From a virus: a stretch of DNA of 21,808 nt. A program made the translations under genes and the position numbers. The notes under the pieces are model-generated. The model had not been told where the DNA came from, made no database searches, and saw nothing but the letters and a program-made list of their open reading frames with translations. Positions 7,794-17,300 of the stretch are shown here, piece by piece; within the stretch, counting starts at the first letter, position 1, and each line of letters opens with the position of its first letter. The stretch is from the IMG/VR virus record IMGVR_UViG_3300025603_000096, positions 1-21,808 of that record. One strand, 5' to 3'.

Positions 7794-8086
7794 GTCGAGG
7801 TCTAGTATTACCTTTATTTCCAAACCCTCCTGCGGATTATGAGCAGATGTATCAAACGGAGGTTATGCGGGCTTTTTCAGTATTTTTGCAACAAGTCAGT
7901 AATCCGGGTCCTTGGCAAGCGTCTGCACTAACACTGCCAAACCTGCAAACAGACAACTATAACCTTCCATTAGGTGGAATATTTCAATATGGCGACGAAT
8001 TGCGTATTACAGTAGCAAACATGCCTTACCTAAGAGGATCACAAGCAACAGGAGCCGTGGGTCAAGCTACGGTAACAATATCATGA
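7790..8086 (+). CDS. Small virion-module protein, unknown
   Basis: A 98-aa protein translated from an ATGA overlap with the tail hub gene, and itself overlapping the zinc-ribbon gene by ATGA. The first half has a helix (YEQMYQTEVMRAFSVFLQQV, residues 17-36). The middle is LPLGGIFQYGDELRITVANMPYL, and the end is ATGAVGQATVTIS. That ending is nearly one unit of the 22-residue repeat found at 2464-2967 and also recalls the end of the 674-976 protein. No enzyme motif is visible. Tail or connector assembly is likely from the neighbours; the precise role is unknown. Confidence 0.75.
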   Translation: MSRGLVLPLFPNPPADYEQMYQTEVMRAFSVFLQQVSNPGPWQASALTLPNLQTDNYNLPLGGIFQYGDELRITVANMPYLRGSQATGAVGQATVTIS

Positions 8087-8316
8087 GTAAACCTACTGTT
8101 TTAACCATGCCTGACGGCAGTAAATGGAGTCCTTCTACAAGCCTCGACGCGATTTATTGTGTTACGTGTAGTAACGCGGTCGATACGCCGGATGAAATTG
8201 CTTCTTATCCCGATGGAAATTGCCCTCAATGCGGTTCTTCATGGACGGGAGACGAGAAGAGAAGTACAATAATACAAGTTACTATGCCTACAAGCATAAC
8301 AGGCGGAGCAGGATAA
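8083..8316 (+). CDS. Small zinc-ribbon protein
   Basis: A 77-aa protein with a four-cysteine zinc-ribbon pattern: C26-x2-C29 and C47-x2-C50, separated by 17 residues, the second pair followed by Gly. The N-terminus (VLTMPDGSKWSP) forms a short beta hairpin and the C-terminus is Thr/Ser-rich. Zinc ribbons of this type usually bind nucleic acid or stabilise a small fold. Here the gene lies within the virion block between the hub-associated protein and the large internal proteins, which is an odd place for a DNA-binding factor, so a structural zinc site is also possible. The start overlaps the stop before it, and its stop overlaps the next ATG. Confidence 0.7.
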   Translation: MSKPTVLTMPDGSKWSPSTSLDAIYCVTCSNAVDTPDEIASYPDGNCPQCGSSWTGDEKRSTIIQVTMPTSITGGAG

Positions 8317-9929
8317 TGGCGTCGAAAGCAGAACTGATTAAAGATATTGAAGAACTTGAGGAAGTCGAAGAGCTGGAACCTGTCGAAAAGATAGAGCTTC
8401 CTGCGGGCGGCATAGCAGATTTTATCCCGGACGACGACGATGAAGATGACGACGCTGATTTTGAAGCGGGCGAAGCCGTTGGTATTGCACAATTCCCCGA
8501 GCTTGCCAAAAAAATGGCTGCTTACGGTCGGAACGAAGATAAGTTTCTGGCACACGTTGCCGCAGGTGAATTGATTATACCTTATCAATACCTTGAAGAC
8601 GATGTAATAAGACAACGCATTTATGACATCTTGACAGAAGCCGGTGTGGATGACCCCGAGGCTTATGTTGTAGGGTCTGATGCAAACGATCTTAACCCTA
8701 CCACCGGATTACCGGAGTTTTTTCTTAAGAAAGCTTTTAAAAAGATTGGTAAAGTATTTAAAAAAGCCCTTCCAATTATCATAACAGTGGGTTTAACCTC
8801 TATGGGCGTTCCTCCTATATATGCCGCTGGACTTAGTTCAGGCATTGGAGCGCTTGCTACCGGTGGGGATATAGAGGATGCCTTAAAGGCGGGCGTAACC
8901 GGAGCGGCAACAGCCGGAATAATGGCCGGAGCCACGGGTGCCGTTATGGGTGATGGATTTTCCGCTGGTGTTAAACAGGGTTTTGCCGACCAAAGCGTTC
9001 CATTAAGGAGTTCTTTAGGCTTTGATAATCCTTCAACCAGTGTTGATACGTCAAACATTATTAACAGCCCCTCTATAAACGAAATGGCGGGGGTCAATAC
9101 TACGGATGTTGTACTGTCTGATTTAAGCCCTAATCCGAACTATGTCCCCGAGATAAAAGGGGGCAACTTCAATATGGACGACACTTGGACCAAGACTAAA
9201 AACTTTTTGACGCAAGGTAACCTTACCGACGCGCAGATGGCCGAGCGACAAATAACCGCAGGACAGACCGCTTACGACGCTGCTATAAAAGCAAAGCAAA
9301 GTGTGGAAATGGCACAAAAAGCCTCCGCTACGGCGTATGCAAACGCAGGAGCCTCAGTCCTTGAAACCTATGGTCCGTCTGCGGCACTTGCAGGTACTGC
9401 GATGTACTTTGGTGGTGCTTTCGATACACCCGAGCAAGAAAAGCCCGAAGATTTACCCACAGGTTCAGACCTGATTGCGGGTAATCCGGGTAAATATTTA
9501 TTACATAACATAGGCGACCGTCAGTTAGACCTTGAAACAGGCGAATATGTAACGGCAGACCCTTTGCCTCCAACTTATACTGCTGACCCCGTACCCATGC
9601 AACAACCTATACCCAATTCGGGCTACGCTCCGCAATACGACGCTAATGGCGAGCTAATCCCGGTTACCGATCCGCGCTATAATCCTTTTACTAACCCCGT
9701 CCAGACCGCTGCCGCAGGCGGGCCTGTTTTTCCCCGCCGTAATGGTGGGATTGCTCCGGAAGAGGGTGTTCAAGGAGAAGACAGTGTTAGGGCGATGTTA
9801 ATGCCCGGCGAGTTTGTCATGACCACCGACGCCGTTCGAGGACTAGGTGAAGGAAACCTTAATAACGGAATTAAAAACATGTACGCTGTTATGAGAGACT
9901 TAGAAAGTCGCGGAAGGGGTGCAGCATAA
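8316..9929 (+). CDS. Large internal/structural virion protein (537 aa) with glycine-rich hydrophobic region
   Basis: The start is placed at ATG 8316 (TAATG overlap), giving 537 aa; an upstream in-frame ATG at 8220 would add 32 residues that lie wholly inside the zinc-ribbon gene. Parts in order: an acidic, helical N-terminus (EELEEVEELEPVE, then a run of Asp/Glu near residues 40-50); LAHVAAGELIIP near 78 and AYVVGSDANDLNPTTGLPEF near 115; and a lysine-rich then very hydrophobic Gly/Ala segment (about 140-215) that could insert in a membrane. A Pro-rich part follows, and the C-terminal block has VRAMLMPGEFVMTTDAV. The end motif is seen in marine phage virion proteins. I suggest an internal protein ejected with DNA, or a tail-length type protein, without proof. 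Confidence 0.68.
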   Translation: MASKAELIKDIEELEEVEELEPVEKIELPAGGIADFIPDDDDEDDDADFEAGEAVGIAQFPELAKKMAAYGRNEDKFLAHVAAGELIIPYQYLEDDVIRQRIYDILTEAGVDDPEAYVVGSDANDLNPTTGLPEFFLKKAFKKIGKVFKKALPIIITVGLTSMGVPPIYAAGLSSGIGALATGGDIEDALKAGVTGAATAGIMAGATGAVMGDGFSAGVKQGFADQSVPLRSSLGFDNPSTSVDTSNIINSPSINEMAGVNTTDVVLSDLSPNPNYVPEIKGGNFNMDDTWTKTKNFLTQGNLTDAQMAERQITAGQTAYDAAIKAKQSVEMAQKASATAYANAGASVLETYGPSAALAGTAMYFGGAFDTPEQEKPEDLPTGSDLIAGNPGKYLLHNIGDRQLDLETGEYVTADPLPPTYTADPVPMQQPIPNSGYAPQYDANGELIPVTDPRYNPFTNPVQTAAAGGPVFPRRNGGIAPEEGVQGEDSVRAMLMPGEFVMTTDAVRGLGEGNLNNGIKNMYAVMRDLESRGRGAA

Positions 9930-11668
9930 TGGCTACCACAACTACCACGCAGATTGTCCGCGAAGCGGCAGAAATTGAAGCTATTAAGGTAGGACTTTTA
10001 CAGTCCGCCAAAGCCCTCGCCGATCAAGGTATTACAATACCCCCGCAGATGGTTGCGCAAATGTCGGGGCTTCAGATAAAAGCCACGGAACTTGCCGAAG
10101 CAGGAATTGGCGGATACCAACCTTATCTACAAGAAGCCGGTTACACGTTAGGTGACGCCGCAGCCACGTTGGGCAGTACGATGTCCGACGCTGACGCTTA
10201 CAAAAATCAAGCGTTAGGCCTTATGACGGAATCTGCGGGTAATGTCCCCGGTCAGTTGTCCACTGCTCAAGCGGGTATGCAGAGTGCTATTAATTATGGG
10301 GAGGGCGCTACTCAATCGGCCATCGATAAATCACAACAAGCGGTCAATACCGCCGGACAAACGGGGGTTGGTACGACGCTAGGCCAATCTTTATCCGGCG
10401 CGACTGACGCAGCACGAGCTAGTACGTCTAACGCGGGTATTGCAGCGTTAGAATCTGCGCGTCAATCCCAAATTGGAGGAGATAGCGCGGTCCAAGGCGC
10501 TCGGAACATCACCAGCACTGCCGCTCAAGCTTTACAACAAGCGGGAGCGTTTGGCACGGATACTGCTAGGCAAGGCATTGCTGGACTAGCCGAAACTACT
10601 GGCGCTTATGATCCTGCAAGTGCAGGGGCATATATGAATGAATATGAAGATGCCGCAGTGCAGCAAGCGCTTGCGGACATTCGACGCTCTGGAGATATCC
10701 AGCAACAAGCAATTGGCGCTCAAGCAGTTGGCGCAGGCGCTTTTGGCGGATCACGCCAAGCAGTAGCGGAATCTGAACTAGGTCGAAACATTCTTGAACA
10801 ACAAGGTCGTACTGCGGCGGGAATGCGCCAGCAAGGTTTTGAAAGCGCAGCTCAACGCTCTCAACAGGGTTTTGAGTCTCAGCAAGGTCGAGCACAGCAG
10901 GCGGCACAGCTTACAGGTGCTCTGGGTTCCCAAGGTGCTCAATCGGGTATATCTGCTGCACAATCAGCAGGTCAATTAGGCTTATCCGCAGAACAACTTG
11001 CCGCGCAGACTGCGCAACAGGGGGGTCAGTTAGGCGTAACGGCGGCTCAAACGTCAGGTCAGTTGGGTCTTTCGGGAGAACAGTTAGCCTCCGCGAATGC
11101 ACAGGCTTTGGCACAGACAGGTATGAGTTTGCAACAACTTTCAGCCTCTACAGGTATGAGTGCGGCACAGTTAATCGGTCAACTAGGACAATCACAAGCC
11201 CAAATGGGTATGCAAGGAGCGCAGCAATCAGGTCAAATGGGGCTGCAAGCTCAAGAGTTATCGAGTAAGATAGGGCAAGGTATTGGCGGTCTCGGAACAG
11301 ATTACGGACAGCTAAACATTGCTCAAGCGGGGGCTCAAAGTGAACTAGGTGTTCGTCAAGCGGCTCTGGGTGAACTAGGACAAAGTCTACAGCAGCAAGA
11401 GACAGGGTTCTTGTTTGATGTTGGTAAGCAGCAGCAAGCACAACAACAAGCGGTACTGGAAGCGACGCGTCAGAACGAACTGGCTCAAAAATACGAGCCC
11501 TACCAGCGCGTTGGTTTTCTGTCCGATATATACAAGGGTGCTCCGACCAGTCAGCAGACGCTTACGTCTGCCACAGCACCTAATGTTTCACCTGCCCAAC
11601 AACTACTTGGTTTGGGCGTAGCCGGACTGTCCGCATCAGCCGGTGCTAAAAAAGCGGGGTTATTTTAA
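9929..11668 (+). CDS. Ala/Gln-rich internal virion protein (579 aa)
   Basis: A 579-aa protein that is mostly Ala, Gln, Gly and Ser, with few aromatics. From about residue 290 to 480 it runs as a loose repeat of the type GQLGLSxEQLAAQxAQ, at a spacing near 11-18 residues, suggesting long helices or a rod. The conserved C-terminal part contains EPYQRVGFLSDIYKGAPTSQ and ends with a Gly/Ala-rich hydrophobic stretch (LLGLGVAGLSASAGAKKAG). It lies between two other large internal proteins with TAATG overlaps at both ends. Ejected proteins of short-tailed phages are often this helical and low in complexity, so that role is likely, but there is no diagnostic motif. A scaffold-like role is an alternative. 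Confidence 0.68.
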   Translation: MATTTTTQIVREAAEIEAIKVGLLQSAKALADQGITIPPQMVAQMSGLQIKATELAEAGIGGYQPYLQEAGYTLGDAAATLGSTMSDADAYKNQALGLMTESAGNVPGQLSTAQAGMQSAINYGEGATQSAIDKSQQAVNTAGQTGVGTTLGQSLSGATDAARASTSNAGIAALESARQSQIGGDSAVQGARNITSTAAQALQQAGAFGTDTARQGIAGLAETTGAYDPASAGAYMNEYEDAAVQQALADIRRSGDIQQQAIGAQAVGAGAFGGSRQAVAESELGRNILEQQGRTAAGMRQQGFESAAQRSQQGFESQQGRAQQAAQLTGALGSQGAQSGISAAQSAGQLGLSAEQLAAQTAQQGGQLGVTAAQTSGQLGLSGEQLASANAQALAQTGMSLQQLSASTGMSAAQLIGQLGQSQAQMGMQGAQQSGQMGLQAQELSSKIGQGIGGLGTDYGQLNIAQAGAQSELGVRQAALGELGQSLQQQETGFLFDVGKQQQAQQQAVLEATRQNELAQKYEPYQRVGFLSDIYKGAPTSQQTLTSATAPNVSPAQQLLGLGVAGLSASAGAKKAGLF

Positions 11669-14367
11669 TGAATAGAGAAGTAATGGGGCGTAAAATGTTT
11701 GCTCACGGGGGCACCGTCTTCCCGATGCAAGAAGGGGGTATGGCTCCGCCTCCTATGGCTCCGCCTCCTATGGCTCCGCCTCCTATGGCTCCGCCTCCTA
11801 TGGCTCCGCCTCCTATGGCTCCGCCTCCTATGGCTCCGCCTATGGCCGGAATGCAACCAGAATTAGACCCTGCCATTTTAGAGCAAATGCTCGGTAGTGC
11901 TTCTCAACAAATGAATACCATCGACAACGCTGCCGACGCCACAACCATGATTAATGGTATGCGAGGCGACGAACTTCCTCTGGAAGCGCGGTACGCGGAA
12001 CTCGCATTAATTGTCGGCCCTGAAGACGCCAATGCTACACCTGAATCGGTTCTTACTTTGATACAGCCTGTCCTGCAAATTGCGGCGGTTGACCAAGGAA
12101 TTGGCGGATTAGCGGAACAACAAATGATGACCCCGATTGAGGGTCCGATGGCAGAGGGAATTATGTCTACGGTCAATATCGGTGCCCCGGAGGGTCCCGA
12201 CTCTGTAAATTTTAACCAAGGAGGTGCCGTTCAGTACATGCAGGCGGGTGGCCCTCCAGTACCCAACATAGCGGGACGTCAAGGAGAGATTTTTAGAGAG
12301 CAGCAGTCTTTATACCAGTCTTTACTTAACCCTGCGGACGAAGCAGCGGATTTAGAAGAACAAAAGAATTTAACACAGGCGCAAATGTTATTTGATGTCG
12401 CTCAAGGGGCTTTAGCGTTTGCTTCGCCCGGTGATCGTCAAATGAGCCCTGCGGAGCGTTTGGCTCAATCCTTTACGCCTGTTCTAGGAAACATTGGAGC
12501 AAGAGCTGGGGAGCTTGGTAAGTTCAAGCAGGCCCAAAAAGCTCAGACAAAACAGATGGACATGGCGGCCTTACAGGCGGCAGGGTCCTTGTACGGCGCT
12601 GAAAGAGGTGCCGCGCTTACTGCAGAAAACAAAGATATGGGTGAAGTTTTTCAGATCACGGTTACAGGTGCAGACGGCACAAAGACCACGACCACGGGAC
12701 CTGCGACGCGTAAGAGTTATGCTGATTTGCAGCAGCTACATGGTGCCGGAAACGTGAACATCATGGCGATTGCCAAGCCTACTAACGTTAGTCAGAAGGC
12801 CGAAAACCTTATGATTAATGGTGGTTTCGTTGCTGCTGTGCCGGGAACGCCGGGTTACAACGCTCTAATTGCAAAGGGTGCTCTGAGCATGGGCGACGTA
12901 CCTACTTCCGCTATCACCAGCCGGAAGCAATACACCATCCCAACCGATTTAACGATTGGGGATAAAACGTATGCGGCGGGAACGTCTCCTTTCTTTAGTG
13001 AGTTTGAAGCTGCTCAGATTTTTGCCAGCTTTGGTAATGACGCTTTGTCTGAATACGTTAAACCGCTAACCGACAAAGATTACTTGACCGCATACAATAT
13101 GACTAAGGCCCAGTTTGATGCGTTATCAACGCGCAACCAGCAGTATATACAGGGTCTCCCTGTTCTGACGGAAAAAGATTACTTCGGTAAGTTCGGCATG
13201 CTCAAGAACGATTTCTTGGGCCTATCGCCAATCTCACGTCAAAGATTACTTGGCATTGAGACGGAATACGAGTTTAAGCAGATCAACAATGGCGATAAGA
13301 TTGATGTCGTTCGTATTGATAAGAACGATCCAAGCGCTGCCCCTGTTAGTATCTACAGCACGGATATCCTGCAAGACCCTGAGTTATTCAAATTTACTAT
13401 GCCTAATGCTAATGGTGTTTCGGTGGCAACCATTGTTGACCTCACTACTGATTCGGGAAAACGGGCACTGGCCAAAGTTAACGAGCTTAACAAAGCGACT
13501 CCCGGCTCTGCTGTTATGCAGAAACTGGGTACGGAAAGTTTTGTGTCGAAAACCTTCTTGATTCCGGATTCTACCGAAGGTGGTGGCGCAGAAGTGCGTA
13601 TGTCCTTCGACGGTGGTCAAACTTATATTGGATCGGATGGCCTTCCAAGACAGCTTCCACCTAATGCGTTTGAGCTTAGTAACACTATTTCTAACGATGT
13701 TTACCGTAAGGAAAAGGTACGTTCTTCAGCTAAAGATTGGTTGGAACAGAACGACCAAGGTGTTGTTGGCGGAATGACTACGCCACAGGGAAGCGGAATT
13801 TCGCAACCCTCGAATAACGCAGACAAAGCCCTTGTAACAGACACTTTGCAGCAAGTTCGCAACGGTACAGGTTTCTGGTCAGGTTTTAACTCTGCCGTAA
13901 ACGCCGTAGCGGGTGGCATAATTGCCCCTAAAACTTTCTCGGAAATGTACCGAGATACGGAAGAAGGTAGACAGTACGTTCAGATCATTCGCGTAATGGG
14001 TCGTTCCGCTCTAGCCTCGTCACCAAGATTTGCGGTTGCAGACTTGCAGGCTACGGAAGGATTGTTCCCGAGTGAAGAAAATCTGTTCCGTAACCCTGTC
14101 TCTGAAGCAAACAAGCTGTCCTTGTTAGTGGATGCGCTCAATAACGAGGAAATACGCCTGCAAACCCTTAGAGCGTCAGAAGTTCCACAAGACGCTACTG
14201 TTTTAGCGGTCGCGTCTCAAAAGCTTCAAGAAATTGCTCGCTTAAAAGAGCTTCTTGGTCCAGTATTGATTAAAGGTGGCGGCCAAGCCACAGCAAGAGC
14301 TGTTTCAGGTGCTCAAAACTTAATGCGCGGAAATTATCAAACCCAAAGAGCGCCCACAACGCCGTAG
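11668..14367 (+). CDS. Large internal virion protein (899 aa) with N-terminal PMAPP repeats
   Basis: An 899-aa protein. The N-terminus has FAHGGTVFPMQEGG (residues 12-25), then a perfect PMAPP repeat (25-58). A helical region follows, and a second Gly-Gly motif (QGGAVQYMQAGG, about 187-198). Residues 467-499 and 500-532 form two diverged 33-residue repeats that start LTDKDY and LTEKDY. The rest is mixed alpha/beta with no catalytic signature I can identify. Context, between the 579-aa and 1297-aa proteins in a coupled run, points to the ejected or internal protein group. AATG coupling at the start is visible, and the stop is 15 bases before the next gene. It could be a virion enzyme whose active site I do not recognise. 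Confidence 0.65.
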   Translation: MNREVMGRKMFAHGGTVFPMQEGGMAPPPMAPPPMAPPPMAPPPMAPPPMAPPPMAPPMAGMQPELDPAILEQMLGSASQQMNTIDNAADATTMINGMRGDELPLEARYAELALIVGPEDANATPESVLTLIQPVLQIAAVDQGIGGLAEQQMMTPIEGPMAEGIMSTVNIGAPEGPDSVNFNQGGAVQYMQAGGPPVPNIAGRQGEIFREQQSLYQSLLNPADEAADLEEQKNLTQAQMLFDVAQGALAFASPGDRQMSPAERLAQSFTPVLGNIGARAGELGKFKQAQKAQTKQMDMAALQAAGSLYGAERGAALTAENKDMGEVFQITVTGADGTKTTTTGPATRKSYADLQQLHGAGNVNIMAIAKPTNVSQKAENLMINGGFVAAVPGTPGYNALIAKGALSMGDVPTSAITSRKQYTIPTDLTIGDKTYAAGTSPFFSEFEAAQIFASFGNDALSEYVKPLTDKDYLTAYNMTKAQFDALSTRNQQYIQGLPVLTEKDYFGKFGMLKNDFLGLSPISRQRLLGIETEYEFKQINNGDKIDVVRIDKNDPSAAPVSIYSTDILQDPELFKFTMPNANGVSVATIVDLTTDSGKRALAKVNELNKATPGSAVMQKLGTESFVSKTFLIPDSTEGGGAEVRMSFDGGQTYIGSDGLPRQLPPNAFELSNTISNDVYRKEKVRSSAKDWLEQNDQGVVGGMTTPQGSGISQPSNNADKALVTDTLQQVRNGTGFWSGFNSAVNAVAGGIIAPKTFSEMYRDTEEGRQYVQIIRVMGRSALASSPRFAVADLQATEGLFPSEENLFRNPVSEANKLSLLVDALNNEEIRLQTLRASEVPQDATVLAVASQKLQEIARLKELLGPVLIKGGGQATARAVSGAQNLMRGNYQTQRAPTTP
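11740..11841 (+). repeat. 15-bp coding microsatellite (PMAPP)n
   Basis: Six exact copies of a 15-bp unit (ATGGCTCCGCCTCCT) run from 11740 to 11829, with a 12-base partial unit to 11841. They encode a proline-rich linker near the N-terminus of the 899-aa protein. Identity is complete even at silent positions, so the array is young or still changing. Changes by one unit keep the frame. Confidence 0.95.
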
Positions 14368-14382
14368 CGAGGAAAGTTAAAT

Positions 14383-17300
14383 ATGGCCGGAATAACATCA
14401 GTCCTCCCTGACGACACAGACATTGTAGCGCCGGACGATACCGTAGTTGTAGCGCCGGACGATACCGTAGCTCCCGCACCCGTTGCGGATGTAGCGGAAG
14501 CCCCCGGTGCTTTCCGACTAAGTTTTTCGCCTCAAGAGTTTTCGGACCTTTGGGCAACTTATACGGAAGCAGCTAATGCCCCGCAATCTACGTTTAAAAC
14601 ACCGGCACAAGGTTTTGCCTCAAGCTTGGTAGACACGCTGGTGTTTGATCCTTTTTACGAAGGTAAAATGGACTATAACTCCCTTCGTTTAGGAACTGCC
14701 CCTATTTTGCAAGAATTAGGGATTGATGGCGGGCTGTCTGACGCACAGATTATTGAAGTTTTTGCAGAAGACGAGGAAGGCGGCGATATTATTGCTGATC
14801 CCTCGTTTTTTGAAGGACTAAAAAGACGTAGTTTGGGCGCAGCAGGTGGTACAGGCGGTTTCTTTACCGGGATGAAGGCAGGTGCCGCTTTAGTTTCGGG
14901 AATTCCACCCCTAACCCCTTGGACCGCTGCCGCTAGATACGGTGTCCCTATAATCACAGGTGCCATCGGCTATCTTACAGGTAGTACAGCGGGTGACGAA
15001 GTTACCGAAGCCGTAATGGGCCGAGAGCCTATTGTAGTGCCGGGCCAAGGTTCTGCTGACTACAAGGCCGGTAAAGCGGCGGCTGATGCAATAAGTTTCA
15101 CGATTACCCCGTGGATGGCTCCTGTAAGAGGAGCTAATTTGGGCGGACAAATTGCTATGAATAATATAAAAGTTCATGCACAAAAGTTTATGGGCCCTAC
15201 ACTACCGGGCTCTTTCAAAATACCCCTTTCTACTCGAGGTGTGACTAAAGTAGAAAGTATCATAGGTGATATGGGAACTTTAGCGCGAACAAACCCTTTC
15301 AAAACGGCTTTTATAGAAGGGACGGCGGCTAGTTTAAGTGTGAAAGGCACTGAAATAGCGGAAACTATTACTCCGGATAACCCTTGGGTCCGATTTGGGT
15401 TTGAAACAGTAGGCGGATTGTCTGGCGCGGTGGCGGCGGACCTTTCGGCAAATCGAGTACCCCCAGTTTTAAAATGGGGTGGGCGCGGTGTTTACAATAT
15501 TTTTAATAAGTTGCGTGGTAGGGAAAATGTAGACGACATGCAGTTAAGATATGGCATCTCAGAAGAGGAGGTAAGGACTGCCGGAAACTTTATTACAGAG
15601 CAACTTGAGAAGAACGCGGAAAACCCTGCAGAAATACTAAGGATACTAAATGATCCCTCTTTTAACAAGTGGCTTGTTGACGAAAGTGGTAACCAAATAG
15701 AACTGGACCCTGCTACTAGGGCCGCAAGTATTACGTTATTGTCTTTACAGAACCAATTTATTGACGCGGCCCCCGGTGCTTTTAATGCAGATGCGGGCGC
15801 TAAGATGAAATCGTCGGTAGACGCTTTACGCCGCGCTTTGTTGGCGATGTACGCGGACGGTTCTAAAGAATCTCTTAGTGATGCTGCTTTAGTTCAGACT
15901 AGCTTATTTGAGGCTGTGTTAGATTCAAAATTGGCTATGGCTTTCCGTAATACCCAAGAAGCGATGCGTCAAGTAAGACCCCAAGGGGACGATGTTGACC
16001 TTCAAGCGGCGGAGAATATATTTACGTTGATAGGCGGACAATATACGGCAGGTCGCAATGAGGAACAACTTCTTTGGAGAAAAAGCGCACAGGATGTCGA
16101 AGTTACCTCTTTTATTAACGAGGATGGCGTAACACAAAGTACGCCTAATTTTATTTCTAAATGGAATGAACTTCTAGGTAACGAAACCCCTGAAATACGG
16201 GAGTCGATCATTAAAAAAGACGACTTAAGCATCTTAAATAGTTTTGTGATACGGAAGACAGAAGAGCTGGGGTTAGCCCCTGAAGTACCCCAAGCCCCTG
16301 AAGTACCCCAAGCCGCTAAAGAAATTATTGGCGTAAACGCTAATGACTTATTTAGAACCCGTGGTAGGGCTTTGGCTATGGCAAAAAGATTGAATGCAGC
16401 GGGTTTCAGCGAGGAAGCGCGGATAGCTAATGAAATGGCGGATGCCATGCTGGCTGATTTAAACAGCTTTGGCATTGGCTTAAATCAGGCATACGACACT
16501 GCGCGTAGCTATTCTAAAGCATTTAATGACGTTTTTACTCGGGCGTATGCAGGGGAAGTTTTAGGCACAAAGAAAAACGGAGCACCTAAAATACCTGTAG
16601 CAACTATGGCGTATACCCTGATGAAAGGCGATGCGGCATTTATGCGAACTGCGCAATTAGACGGTATAGCTAAATTCCAAGTAACTCAATCTTTAACCAA
16701 TTTGTTGCGGTCAGATAACCCTGACTTTCCCGAACTAGCGGACATAGGCGAAACTTTACTAAAAGATTTTAACGCCAATGTTGACCCGCAATCTATGGTT
16801 TTGGACATGGTTTCGATGCGGGCATGGTATGGTAGAAACGAAGAGTTAATAAAGTCAGTCCCTAACCTGAACACTCGTATTAGTGCCGCAATGAACGGGT
16901 CTGTTCAATTGCGGAGTGCGGAAGAGACACTTTTGCGTACAATACGAGCTAATACGTTAAATCCAGATGGAACGCTAAATGTTGGCGCATTGTCCAATTG
17001 GAGAAATAACGTTAATAACGAAAGGTTGTTGGATGTATTTCCGTCTCTTAAAGCAGACTTGGACAATGTAGACAAAGCTGCAAATTTACTGACTCAAACA
17101 AAAAGAGACAATAAAGCTGCGGACGTAGCTGAAAGAAACGCCGTTGGTTTGTACGAGCTATTACCCAACAAAACCTCAAATGCCGCTACGGCGATTGCTT
17201 TAGCTATTTCAAGTGCTAACCCAAAACCGTTCAACGACATGAACCGACTAATGCGGTTGATTACAGATGTTGGGGAAGACGGTTTTAGTGTCAGTGCTAA

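Noticed and set aside
8220-8315. Upstream start that would add 32 residues to the 537-aa protein
   Set aside because: The extension lies fully inside the zinc-ribbon gene, while ATG 8316 gives the TAATG overlap used throughout this block.
11665-11856. Leftward frame of SHRRR repeats
   Set aside because: Antisense reading of the 15-bp PMAPP repeat; no ribosome site or context.
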